Virus record (IMG/VR): IMGVR_UViG_3300036715_002192
Location: 1-35,353 of that record
From: a virus
Length of the DNA: 35,353 nt
Strand: one strand, 5' to 3'
The position numbers were made by a program, and so were the translations under genes. The notes beneath the pieces were generated by a model. That model was not told the origin of the DNA and searched no databases. It saw only the letters and a program-made list of their open reading frames with translations. Positions 8,059-13,815 of this stretch are shown here, piece by piece (positions within the stretch are counted from its first letter, which is position 1; each line of letters starts with the position of its first letter).

Positions 8059-9615
8059 ATGGCATTAATTTTAAGAAGAAATAAAGGTTCAGTTTTAACA
8101 CATGATGAAGTAGATAATAACTTCGTTTACGTGGACACTACAGCAGTCAAATTAACAACAAATCAAACTATTAGTGATATCAAAACATTTACCTCTACAA
8201 TCGTAGGTTCTATATCAGGTAACGCAGGAACTGTAACAAATGGTGTTTATAATACTGGTAATCAATCAATTGATGGTGTTAAAACATTTACCTCTACAAT
8301 TGTAGGTTCTGTTTCAGGTAACGCAGGAGCTGTAACAAATGGTGTTTATACTGTTGGTGATCAGACAATTGCAGGTATCAAAACATTTACCTCAACAATT
8401 GTAGGTTCTGTTTCAGGTAATTCAGGAACTGTGACAAATGGTGTTTATATTGTTGGTAATCAATCAATTGATGGTGTTAAAACATTTACATCAGTAATTA
8501 ATGGATCTGTATCAGGAAATTGTGGTTCAGTAACAAACGGTGTTTATACAATTAGCGATCAGACAATTGCAGGTATCAAAACATTCAGTTCAACAATCGT
8601 AGGTTCTATCAATGGTAATTCTGCAACTGTAACAAACGGTGTTTATACAACTGGTGATCAATCAATTGCAGGAAATAAGACATTTACATTACCTATCACA
8701 GGTTCAATTACAGGTAATTCTGCAACTGTAACAAACGGTGTTTATTTAGTTGGAAATCAGACAATAGCTGGTACAAAAACATTCAGTGCAGCAATCGTAT
8801 CAGATATTACAGGTAATTCTGCAACTGTAACAAATGGTGTTTATACAACAGGTAATCAAACAATTACGGGAATAAAAACATTCAGTACAGCAATTGTATC
8901 AGATATTACAGGTAACGCTGGAACTGTAACAAATGGTGTTTACACAACTGGGTCATACACAGATCCTACATGGTTAACAATATCACAAACAAAAGTTGGT
9001 CTAGGAAATGTTAATAATACATCTGATATAACTAAAAATGTTCTTTCTGCAACAAAATTAACAACATCACGTACAATTAATAGTGTAGGTTTTGATGGTT
9101 CTGCAAATATCAATATTGAAACACGTTTAGGAACTGCAGTAGCATCAGCAGCAACTACAACTATTGGTACTGTTGGTATTGGTGAAGTTATGCACATTAC
9201 AGGTACTACAACTATCACATCATTCGGTATTTCTACAACTGGTGTTATGAGAACAATTATATTTGATGCTGTAACTACTGTAACATATAACGCAACTTCA
9301 TTAATTATTCCTGGCGCATCAAATATCACAACAACTGCAGGTGATATTATGGTTCTTGTTTGTGAAAATGGTGCAAGTGGTTATTGGAGAGTTTTAAATT
9401 ATCTTCCTTCATCTGGTGTGGTTAGTGTTGGTACAGCACAAACTATCTCAGGTGCAAAAACATTCTCATCAGATGTTATTCAAACGCCTTCAGCATCAAT
9501 AACCCCTGCAGTAAATGGACAAATGATATTTGAACATACAAATAATACAACAGTAACTATCAAACTCAAAGGTTCTGATGGTGTTGTTCGTTCTGTAGCG
9601 TTAACATTAGCATAA
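8059..9615 (+). CDS. tail fibre protein with eight 33-residue repeats (518 aa)
   Basis: A phage tail-fibre or tailspike-type protein. The N-terminus, MALILRRNKGSVLTHDEVDNNF, carries the LTHxExDNNF element common at the start of phage fibre proteins. Residues 33-296 are eight repeats of 33 residues (Q-x-I-x-G-x-K-T-F ... G-N-x-x-T-V-T-N-G-V-Y), expected to form a repetitive trimeric beta shaft. Residues of about 305-350 hold the fibre motif GLGNVNNTSDITKNV. The C-terminal part is Thr/Gly-rich, with a further QTISGAKTF echo near residue 460. The start follows AAGGAAATAACAC. A hairpin at 9613-9655 ends the gene. The receptor-binding tip cannot be recognised by family. Confidence 0.85.
   Translation: MALILRRNKGSVLTHDEVDNNFVYVDTTAVKLTTNQTISDIKTFTSTIVGSISGNAGTVTNGVYNTGNQSIDGVKTFTSTIVGSVSGNAGAVTNGVYTVGDQTIAGIKTFTSTIVGSVSGNSGTVTNGVYIVGNQSIDGVKTFTSVINGSVSGNCGSVTNGVYTISDQTIAGIKTFSSTIVGSINGNSATVTNGVYTTGDQSIAGNKTFTLPITGSITGNSATVTNGVYLVGNQTIAGTKTFSAAIVSDITGNSATVTNGVYTTGNQTITGIKTFSTAIVSDITGNAGTVTNGVYTTGSYTDPTWLTISQTKVGLGNVNNTSDITKNVLSATKLTTSRTINSVGFDGSANINIETRLGTAVASAATTTIGTVGIGEVMHITGTTTITSFGISTTGVMRTIIFDAVTTVTYNATSLIIPGASNITTTAGDIMVLVCENGASGYWRVLNYLPSSGVVSVGTAQTISGAKTFSSDVIQTPSASITPAVNGQMIFEHTNNTTVTIKLKGSDGVVRSVALTLA
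8155..8946 (+). repeat. eight tandem 99-bp fibre-shaft repeats
   Basis: Eight consecutive 99-base units encode 33-residue blocks bounded by TNGVY. Neighbouring units keep long identical DNA stretches (for example AAAACATTTACCTC and GTAACAAATGGTGTTTAT), which makes the region prone to copy-number change by recombination. The first four units are most alike, and units 7-8 share an AIVSDITGN variant. Confidence 0.93.
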
Positions 9616-9655
9616 TCTATTCGAAGAACTAGTTGTAGTTCTTCATAATAGATTA
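9613..9655 (+). terminator. long two-part hairpin after the fibre gene
   Basis: Outer arms TAATCTAT (9613-9620) and ATAGATTA (9648-9655) enclose a small internal bulge and inner arms GAAGAACTA (9623-9631) and TAGTTCTTC (9636-9644), with a GTTG loop: 17 paired bases in all. It begins with the fibre stop codon and ends in the next promoter's TTAAGG element. There is no U-run after it, so termination may need another factor, or the hairpin may stabilise the 3' end of the mRNA. Confidence 0.75.
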
Positions 9656-9673
9656 AGGTTATTATGATATAAT
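9653..9673 (+). promoter_or_regulatory. early/host-type promoter (TTAAGG ... TGATATAAT)
   Basis: TTAAGG (9653-9658) and the extended -10 TGATATAAT (TATAAT at 9668-9673) match the promoter before dda. It lies 33 bases before the ATG at 9706. The -35-like element overlaps the right arm of the preceding hairpin. Confidence 0.7.
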
Positions 9674-9705
9674 ATATGTAACAAACGAATGAAAGAAGGA
9701 TTTTT

Positions 9706-9918
9706 ATGAAAGAATTATCAAAAGTATCGGATTTTATAGGGAAAGAAGTTATTATATATCCTGGTGATACAAATAAAAAGATGGGTATTGTATTAGATAT
9801 TACTGATGCAGGTGTTATGTTTAAAATAACTAAAGGATTAGAATATGGTGTTGGTGATATTGTGTTTATATCATTCTCTGCAAGATTAAGTTTTTCTTGT
9901 AAAGAAACAATCAACTAA
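9706..9918 (+). CDS. small KOW/SH3-like hypothetical protein, probably early (70 aa)
   Basis: A 70-residue protein whose sequence reads as alternating beta strands: FIGKEVIIYPGD, KKMGIVLDITDAGVMFKIT, YGVGDIVFISFSARLSF. This resembles a small SH3/KOW-like barrel, but no family is certain. GAAAGAAGGA lies just upstream of the ATG, and an early-type promoter and a hairpin terminator flank it, so it looks like a single-gene early unit. Such early phage proteins often modify host machinery, but nothing in the sequence shows a target. Confidence 0.75.
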   Translation: MKELSKVSDFIGKEVIIYPGDTNKKMGIVLDITDAGVMFKITKGLEYGVGDIVFISFSARLSFSCKETIN

Positions 9919-9928
9919 GATTGTTTTT
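9905..9928 (+). terminator. rho-independent terminator
   Basis: AAACAATC (9905-9912) pairs with GATTGTTT (9919-9926) across the six-base loop AACTAA, and the right arm runs into a T5 tract. The stop codon of the 70-aa gene lies in the loop. Confidence 0.8.
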
Positions 9929-9964
9929 CATAATATAATTATTGTATCAAATTAAGGAAAATTA

Positions 9965-10111
9965 ATGGAAAAAAATTCAAAAGATATATTACTTCTAGGA
10001 TGTTTATTTATCTCAGGAGCAGCATTTGGTTTTGCTGCTAATGGTATTATCGGAAGTAGTATAGGAATTGGTATTGTATCGACATTTATTGCCTTTATAT
10101 TATTCGATTAA
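9965..10111 (+). CDS. small membrane protein (48 aa)
   Basis: A 48-residue ORF preceded by TTAAGGAAAATT. After a short charged start (MEKNSKD) nearly the whole protein is hydrophobic and Gly/Ala-rich (ILLLGCLFISGAAFGFA, then GIGIVSTFIAFILF), consistent with one or two transmembrane helices joined by NGIIGSS. It could be a superinfection-exclusion or holin-like peptide, but there is no family match. A TATAAT-like sequence lies about 30 bases upstream. Its stop codon and that of the minus-strand terminase gene share the palindrome TTAA at 10108-10111, so the two genes converge with a four-base overlap. Confidence 0.7.
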   Translation: MEKNSKDILLLGCLFISGAAFGFAANGIIGSSIGIGIVSTFIAFILFD

Positions 10112-10641
10112 TTCTTATTATCACGAAGCATTTTTAGAATATCTGCAGTACTAGCAATAATGTTATTGGTCTGACTATTGTTAACAACACCAGGACCTTC
10201 ATCTTTACCAAATTGCATTATTTCTTTTTGTACGTGTATGATGTCTTTATAGATAGAACTAAGAAGTTTTAATGATTGATTTACTGCATTTGTTAATTCA
10301 GCAAATGATGTAATCATACTTGATTTACGCTCAGAATCTGATATGATTAATTCATCAGATAAAGATTGCAAAATCAAGCGTCCACTTTTTACTGTACTTA
10401 AAAGTGTTTCACGTATAGTGTGAAAATCTTCTTTAAGCAAACTCAGTTTAATTACACTCTCAACAACATCAGTATCTAACTCAATAGGATTAGATACAAA
10501 TTTTTGTTCTGCAGGTAATATTTCAGAAATATAATCATTCATATTATAAACAGAACTTTCAGTAATATCAAATGTTGCAGTAATCTTATCTAATTTCTTA
10601 GCAAGTTGCTCACCACGTTTAATATTTTCTTCTAAACTCAT
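10108..10641 (-). CDS. small terminase subunit, gp16-like (177 aa)
   Basis: Likely the DNA-recognition subunit that loads the packaging motor and regulates the large terminase gp17. The 177 residues compare with 164 in T4 gp16. The centre (about 85-145) is a helical coiled-coil-type segment, TSFAELTNAVNQSLKLLSS then YKDIIHVQKEI, corresponding to the gp16 oligomerisation core. After a Gly/Asn linker, TNNIIASTADILKMLRD mirrors the C-terminal motif of gp16 (NxxxFxGSPTELMDEI). It overlaps the gp15-like gene as ATGA and is the last gene of a tube-terminator-terminase operon. The large terminase is not in this window. Confidence 0.7.
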   Translation of the reverse strand: MSLEENIKRGEQLAKKLDKITATFDITESSVYNMNDYISEILPAEQKFVSNPIELDTDVVESVIKLSLLKEDFHTIRETLLSTVKSGRLILQSLSDELIISDSERKSSMITSFAELTNAVNQSLKLLSSIYKDIIHVQKEIMQFGKDEGPGVVNNSQTNNIIASTADILKMLRDNKN

Positions 10642-11315
10642 AATTCGCCTTTAGGTATAATTTTTGATATATCATCATAAAGATTTGTGATAACATGATT
10701 AACAATTTTACCATCTTTAATAGGTGGGTAAAGGTTTGCATCAATTGAAAATGTTAATGTTGCATTACATAGACGAATATCATCATCCATTCCTAAATCC
10801 ATATCAAGATCTGTTGTTATATCATTTAAACGAAGAGGAACTGATCTATAATCATTAAGGAAATCCATATCTTTAATCATAATAGAATATGTTGGATTAA
10901 ACATAGGAACTATCTGCTCAATAAGCATTGTTAATTCGGTAAATGAATCTGTAAGAATGTAAATGGTAAAATCAAAACTATATGACACAGAATTATATGT
11001 GTACGTCATAGTCTGTCTATCATCATTAAATTTCATTGTTTTATTTAATTTATTAGTCTCCCTCTCAGGTGACTTTGTTAATCCATCAAAACTTAGAGAT
11101 AATCTTGGTAATACATTATATTTTTGTTCACGAAATTTTGTGAAATCATCAGATGTCATTTCGAATGCTTTTTGCTTGGTAGCAAAAGTGATAGGAATTG
11201 TTACATCCCTATCTACAGTTCCATCATCTTTAAATCTAACAATATGCATATCATTAAATGTATCAAGTATTGCAGCTGTATATCTACGAATAGAATAATG
11301 ATGGAAAAATTGCAT
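10638..11315 (-). CDS. tail terminator / sheath stabiliser, gp15-like (225 aa)
   Basis: Homologue of T4 gp15, the hexameric ring that caps the finished tail and joins it to the neck. The N-terminus, FFHHYSIRRYTAAILDTF, followed by RDVTIPITFATKQKA, matches the gp15 pattern (FYNSSFRRYATLMGDLF ... IRVPITYASKEH). LPRLSLSF corresponds to LPRINLHL, the central YSFDFTIYILTDSFTEL and IVPMFNPTYS match the gp15 core, and DANLYPPIKDG matches NGWMYPPVDDA. It is somewhat shorter than T4 gp15 (272 aa) because the Pro-rich tail is absent. AAGAAGGTAACC precedes the start, 11 bases after the tail tube gene. Confidence 0.88.
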   Translation of the reverse strand: MQFFHHYSIRRYTAAILDTFNDMHIVRFKDDGTVDRDVTIPITFATKQKAFEMTSDDFTKFREQKYNVLPRLSLSFDGLTKSPERETNKLNKTMKFNDDRQTMTYTYNSVSYSFDFTIYILTDSFTELTMLIEQIVPMFNPTYSIMIKDMDFLNDYRSVPLRLNDITTDLDMDLGMDDDIRLCNATLTFSIDANLYPPIKDGKIVNHVITNLYDDISKIIPKGEL

Positions 11316-11326
11316 AGGTTACCTTC

Positions 11327-11821
11327 TTAATCTGCTGTCCAATGACTATAAGCAAATGTTACAGTAAATTCAGTAATTGTATCTGCTGTTTCAGAACTAA
11401 GATCAATAGAACTCACAACCGTTGGATATGCATTATGCAATGTAAAAGATTGAGTTGGTTGATTAAGTGAATCTAATTGTGATACGTGAAGATCTTTCAT
11501 GTAATCAAGGTTACTTGTAACTGATTTGACTTCTGAATCATAACTATCGATTTTTGCAATCTCATCAATAAAAATTTGACGAAATTTTAAATCGTCAGTA
11601 TTGTAAAATATAACATCCCAAGTACCAGAATATTGTGCCTCACCAGCAATAGTCATCTTACGACCTTTGAACCAAACTTCAACGGTTCCTAATGTAACAT
11701 CAGGTAATGTAGTTCCTTTTGCAAGAACGTCCATATCTGTATCGCCATAGTTCAATTGTACTAAAAATTTATTTGCTCTAGCACCTAACCCTAGGGTACT
11801 TTTAAGTGTTTCTAAACTCAT
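11327..11821 (-). CDS. tail tube protein, gp19-like (164 aa)
   Basis: Major inner-tube protein that polymerises as stacked hexamers from the baseplate. Its length (164) equals T4 gp19 (163). The conserved pattern is visible: NKFLVQLNYGDTDMDVLAKG-TTLPD near the start, KGRKMTIAGEAQYSGTWDV, DDLKFRQIFIDE in the middle, and FTLHNAYPTVVSSIDLSSET followed by TEFTVTFAYSHW at the end (T4: LWPTNVGELQLDW ... QTFEVTLALDYW). The start is preceded by AAGGAGATAGT. It is transcribed leftward from late-type ATAAATA sites at 11852-11858 and 11861-11867. The sheath gene gp18 is not adjacent, unlike in T4. Confidence 0.9.
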   Translation of the reverse strand: MSLETLKSTLGLGARANKFLVQLNYGDTDMDVLAKGTTLPDVTLGTVEVWFKGRKMTIAGEAQYSGTWDVIFYNTDDLKFRQIFIDEIAKIDSYDSEVKSVTSNLDYMKDLHVSQLDSLNQPTQSFTLHNAYPTVVSSIDLSSETADTITEFTVTFAYSHWTAD

Positions 11822-11835
11822 ACTATCTCCTTAAA

Positions 11836-11869
11836 TGATAAATATCATAATTATTTATTTTATTTATCA
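11836..11869. promoter_or_regulatory. divergent late promoters within an inverted repeat
   Basis: TGATAAAT (11836-11843) and ATTTATCA (11862-11869) form a perfect 8-bp inverted repeat between the divergent tail-tube and plus-strand tube-like genes. ATAAATA occurs on the plus strand at 11838-11844 and on the minus strand at 11852-11858 and 11861-11867. The right arm abuts the AGGAG of the plus gene. A nested palindrome, ATGATA-AA-TATCAT, lies at 11835-11848. This compact 58-base spacer therefore serves both tail operons. Confidence 0.65.
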
Positions 11870-11879
11870 GGAGAGAAAA

Positions 11880-12371
11880 ATGAGTGACGATTTTCAATTA
11901 TTAAAACATGGGGTTGATAGTCCTACAAAATTCGAGGTTGAAATACATAAATCTAATGGAGATTTATTATTTACACGTGATGAAATGATTCGATCATTAA
12001 AAGCAATCAATATTCCTCAATTTAATGATGAAACTCTTGATGCATTTGTTAATAATAATTACATATTTGCACGTGGTCGCCCAACAATATTTCAAATTCA
12101 AATTACGTTTAAAAATATTAACTCTATGTCATTATATCAGACATGCCTAAAACATATGCATGATAATATGTCAAAATATCCTGCAGAACAATATTTTACT
12201 ATACATGTTAAATACACAGGCACATATAAGAATGATAATAAATCTAAATCAATAACATTTACAAAATGTATGATGACTAACTTATCAGATCTGACATTTG
12301 ACTACAGTTCTGTAAATAATACAATGGATTTCTCAATTGGATTTAAATCTGGCAATATGTCTATGTCATAA
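11880..12371 (+). CDS. tail-tube-fold protein, putative baseplate tube component (163 aa)
   Basis: Probably a gp19-fold protein, as found in phage tubes and tube initiators. The C-terminal half (KSITFTKCMMTNLSDLTFDY followed by NTMDFSIGFKSG) matches the closing strands of that fold, and the N-terminal KFEVEIHK with RSLKAINIPQF fits its first strands. I chose ATG 11880 rather than an in-frame ATG at 11835, because GGAGAG stands directly before 11880 and the upstream extension would run through the promoter hairpin. It opens the large plus-strand baseplate operon and could be a tube-initiator related to gp54. The assignment rests on pattern rather than motif identity. Confidence 0.55.
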   Translation: MSDDFQLLKHGVDSPTKFEVEIHKSNGDLLFTRDEMIRSLKAINIPQFNDETLDAFVNNNYIFARGRPTIFQIQITFKNINSMSLYQTCLKHMHDNMSKYPAEQYFTIHVKYTGTYKNDNKSKSITFTKCMMTNLSDLTFDYSSVNNTMDFSIGFKSGNMSMS

Positions 12372-12374
12372 ATA
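12368..12374 (+). promoter_or_regulatory. late promoter core ATAAATA
   Basis: It overlaps the stop codon of the tube-like gene and begins 31 bases before the ATG at 12399, followed by AAAGGA at SD distance. Confidence 0.55.
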
Positions 12375-12398
12375 AAATAATACAAATAAAGGAATATA

Positions 12399-13073
12399 AT
12401 GTTACCGAAAACAGAAACACGTTACTACGATTATGAAATCAATGGAAAAACAATTGAGTTCAGAGCTTGGAAAACAAAGGATGAAAAAGAATATCTAATC
12501 ATGCAAGCATCAAAAGATGAGATGTCAGATCAAGATATTTTTGAAATTCTTGTTAAACCATGTTTGAAAGATCCTAATATATCTCTTACTGAAGGTGAAA
12601 AACAACTCGTTATGCTTGAGATAAGAAAACGTTCATTTGGTGAATCAGTTGACGTACAATTTTTGTGTGGTTCATGTAAAAAATACAATGAAACTAAATT
12701 AAATATTAATGAAATTGTTAAATATAAACCATTTAAACTTGAAGCAATAACAAAAGATGGCATCACTGTTAATTTCAAAGATACAATCAATATAAAATTA
12801 TTAAATGGTTTTGAAGGTACAAAACTTAATTATCAAAGATTTTTATTACATATTGCATCATTAACTATTGATAATCAAGTCTACAAAGATTTTAATCTTG
12901 AGGAACTAGGAGAATATTTTGATAATATTGACGCAGAAACATTTGATTATTTCTTCGCTGAATTACAAGAACAGATGGAACAAGTAACTTACGGTGGAAA
13001 AGTAAAATGTATGTTCTGTAATGTAGAACAAGATATTGGATTAGGAGATCTCCCAAATTTATTTCCATGGTAA
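12399..13073 (+). CDS. gp26/T4_baseplate-family protein, probable tail assembly chaperone part 1 (224 aa)
   Basis: Resembles the T4 gp26-type baseplate hub assembly family (208 aa in T4): an N-terminal TRYYDYEINGKTIEFRAW segment, then KTKDEKEYLIMQ and a helical centre. Two CxxC pairs, Cys90/Cys93 (CGSC) and Cys204/Cys207 (CMFC), could form a zinc ribbon. It lies between the tube-like gene and the gp29-position gene. Near its end a heptamer C-CCA-AAT (13052-13058) in the right phase would let ribosomes slip into the -1 frame, which runs unbroken into the next ORF and gives a 277-residue fusion. That design is typical of tail assembly chaperones (lambda G/GT). Confidence 0.75.
   Translation: MLPKTETRYYDYEINGKTIEFRAWKTKDEKEYLIMQASKDEMSDQDIFEILVKPCLKDPNISLTEGEKQLVMLEIRKRSFGESVDVQFLCGSCKKYNETKLNINEIVKYKPFKLEAITKDGITVNFKDTINIKLLNGFEGTKLNYQRFLLHIASLTIDNQVYKDFNLEELGEYFDNIDAETFDYFFAELQEQMEQVTYGGKVKCMFCNVEQDIGLGDLPNLFPW
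13052..13058 (+). promoter_or_regulatory. candidate -1 ribosomal frameshift site (CCCAAAT)
   Basis: The zero frame reads C-CCA-AAT, an X-XXY-YYZ heptamer. After slippage translation would continue FISMVIMSTSLNN without a stop into the 51-residue ORF. AGGAGA lies just upstream at 13043-13048. The internal ATG at 13076 has no well-spaced ribosome-binding site, which favours frameshifting or stop-start coupling. Confidence 0.55.
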
Positions 13074-13075
13074 TC

Positions 13076-13231
13076 ATGAGTACCTCGCTAAATAATCTCT
13101 ATAATTATTATAATATAATGAAATTTTACGGTAATTATAATACATTTGAGATTGATGATATGTATCCATTCGAGCGAGAGATTTATCATGGGTTATTGTT
13201 TGAGACTCGTAAAAAAAATATGGAAAATTAA
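13076..13231 (+). CDS. 51-residue downstream partner of the gp26-like gene (chaperone T-like extension)
   Basis: The ORF starts two bases after the gp26-like stop codon, in the -1 frame. It reads MSTSLNNLYNYYNIMKF, then YNTFEIDDMYPFEREIY, and ends in a basic tail. The aromatic and acidic MYPFEREIY centre suggests a short protein-binding helix. The bases before the ATG (CCATGGTAATC) contain no ribosome-binding site, so it is probably made as a -1 frameshift extension of the 224-residue protein or by reinitiation. The putative tape-measure protein lies three genes downstream, where a chaperone G/GT pair would be expected. Confidence 0.65.
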   Translation: MSTSLNNLYNYYNIMKFYGNYNTFEIDDMYPFEREIYHGLLFETRKKNMEN

Positions 13232-13237
13232 TAAATA
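13231..13237 (+). promoter_or_regulatory. late promoter core ATAAATA
   Basis: It begins 26 bases before the ATG at 13257 and overlaps the preceding stop codon. AAAAAAGGAA lies between it and the start. Confidence 0.55.
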
Positions 13238-13256
13238 ACTAAAAAAGGAATAATAT

Positions 13257-13544
13257 ATGAGTTCAGCATTTACAGCAAAAATTTATTTAAATGGATCAAA
13301 CGTTGAAGATGATACCCTTGTATTGAAAGGTGATGATGATTATCTAAAAATTGTTTTGTCACTTGTAAAAAAAGAATATGTATTATTTCCTAATGTTGCA
13401 AATGCTGCAGCCGTTGACAAAAGATTAAAGAATAAAGGACTTACTAAACTTGTTCTTAGACTTGGTATGGTTGGAATTCCTAAAGAAGCATTGACTGCGG
13501 TTCTTGGATTTATTGATACACGTGATATCATTAATAAATCATAA
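13257..13544 (+). CDS. small protein, tandem paralogue A (95 aa)
   Basis: A 95-residue protein of unknown function, mostly helical after a beta start (FTAKIYLNG). It shares a plan with the next gene: a GDD motif, a hydrophobic helix (YLKIVLSLVKK), an (F/Y)P(N/V)(V/I) turn followed by Ala-rich residues, and a C-terminal hydrophobic helix (ALTAVLGFI). The two look like diverged tandem duplicates. Both lie between the gp26-like pair and the gp29-position protein, a place occupied in T4 by hub genes such as gp28, but I see no specific similarity. AAAAGGAATAAT precedes the start. Confidence 0.75.
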   Translation: MSSAFTAKIYLNGSNVEDDTLVLKGDDDYLKIVLSLVKKEYVLFPNVANAAAVDKRLKNKGLTKLVLRLGMVGIPKEALTAVLGFIDTRDIINKS

Positions 13545-13553
13545 GGATATAAT

Positions 13554-13796
13554 ATGAAATATGAAATCAATGGAAAAAAGAAAGAGATAAAGATTACACC
13601 TTCAGGTGATGATGAAAAAAATTTATTAAAATTAATTGTTGCTTTCGCAGACCCAAAAGCAGTAAAATATCCTGTGATAACAGCCACTATATGGGGTTGG
13701 TTAGCAGGAAAAGTAATTAGTTATATTATAATTGATATGAATCATCCAAACATAACCAAAGCATTTATACAAACAATTTTAAGATTAAAAAAATAA
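13554..13796 (+). CDS. small protein, tandem paralogue B (80 aa)
   Basis: An 80-residue basic protein starting MKYEINGKKKEIKITPSGDD. The GDD, the helix NLLKLIVAFADPK, the YPVITATIWGW turn and the closing helix ITKAFIQTILRLKK correspond in order to the elements of the 95-residue gene nine bases upstream. WGWLAGKVISYIIID is hydrophobic enough for membrane or protein-core contact. The function is unknown. Expression within the baseplate operon suggests a hub or tape-measure accessory. Confidence 0.7.
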   Translation: MKYEINGKKKEIKITPSGDDEKNLLKLIVAFADPKAVKYPVITATIWGWLAGKVISYIIIDMNHPNITKAFIQTILRLKK

Positions 13797-13815
13797 TAAT
13801 AAAGGAGTTCATTCA

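Noticed and set aside
8155-8946. Regular spacing suggestive of a CRISPR array
   Set aside because: The 99-base units are in-frame coding repeats without a repeat-spacer division.
8940-9914. Minus-strand ORFs at 8940-9329 and 9480-9914
   Set aside because: They lie opposite the fibre gene and the 70-aa gene, lack start signals and cross the terminator and promoter at 9613-9673.
10963-11330. Plus-strand ORFs inside the gp15-like gene
   Set aside because: They are shadows of a gene supported by homology on the other strand, with no ribosome-binding sites.
11835-11879. Upstream in-frame start for the tube-like gene
   Set aside because: It would translate the promoter hairpin. ATG 11880 has a proper GGAGAG site.
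13043-13048. AGGAGA as a classical stimulator of the frameshift or the RBS for ATG 13076
   Set aside because: It is only 4 bases from the slippery heptamer (usual spacing for -1 sites is about 10) and nearly 30 bases from the ATG, so neither role is convincing.
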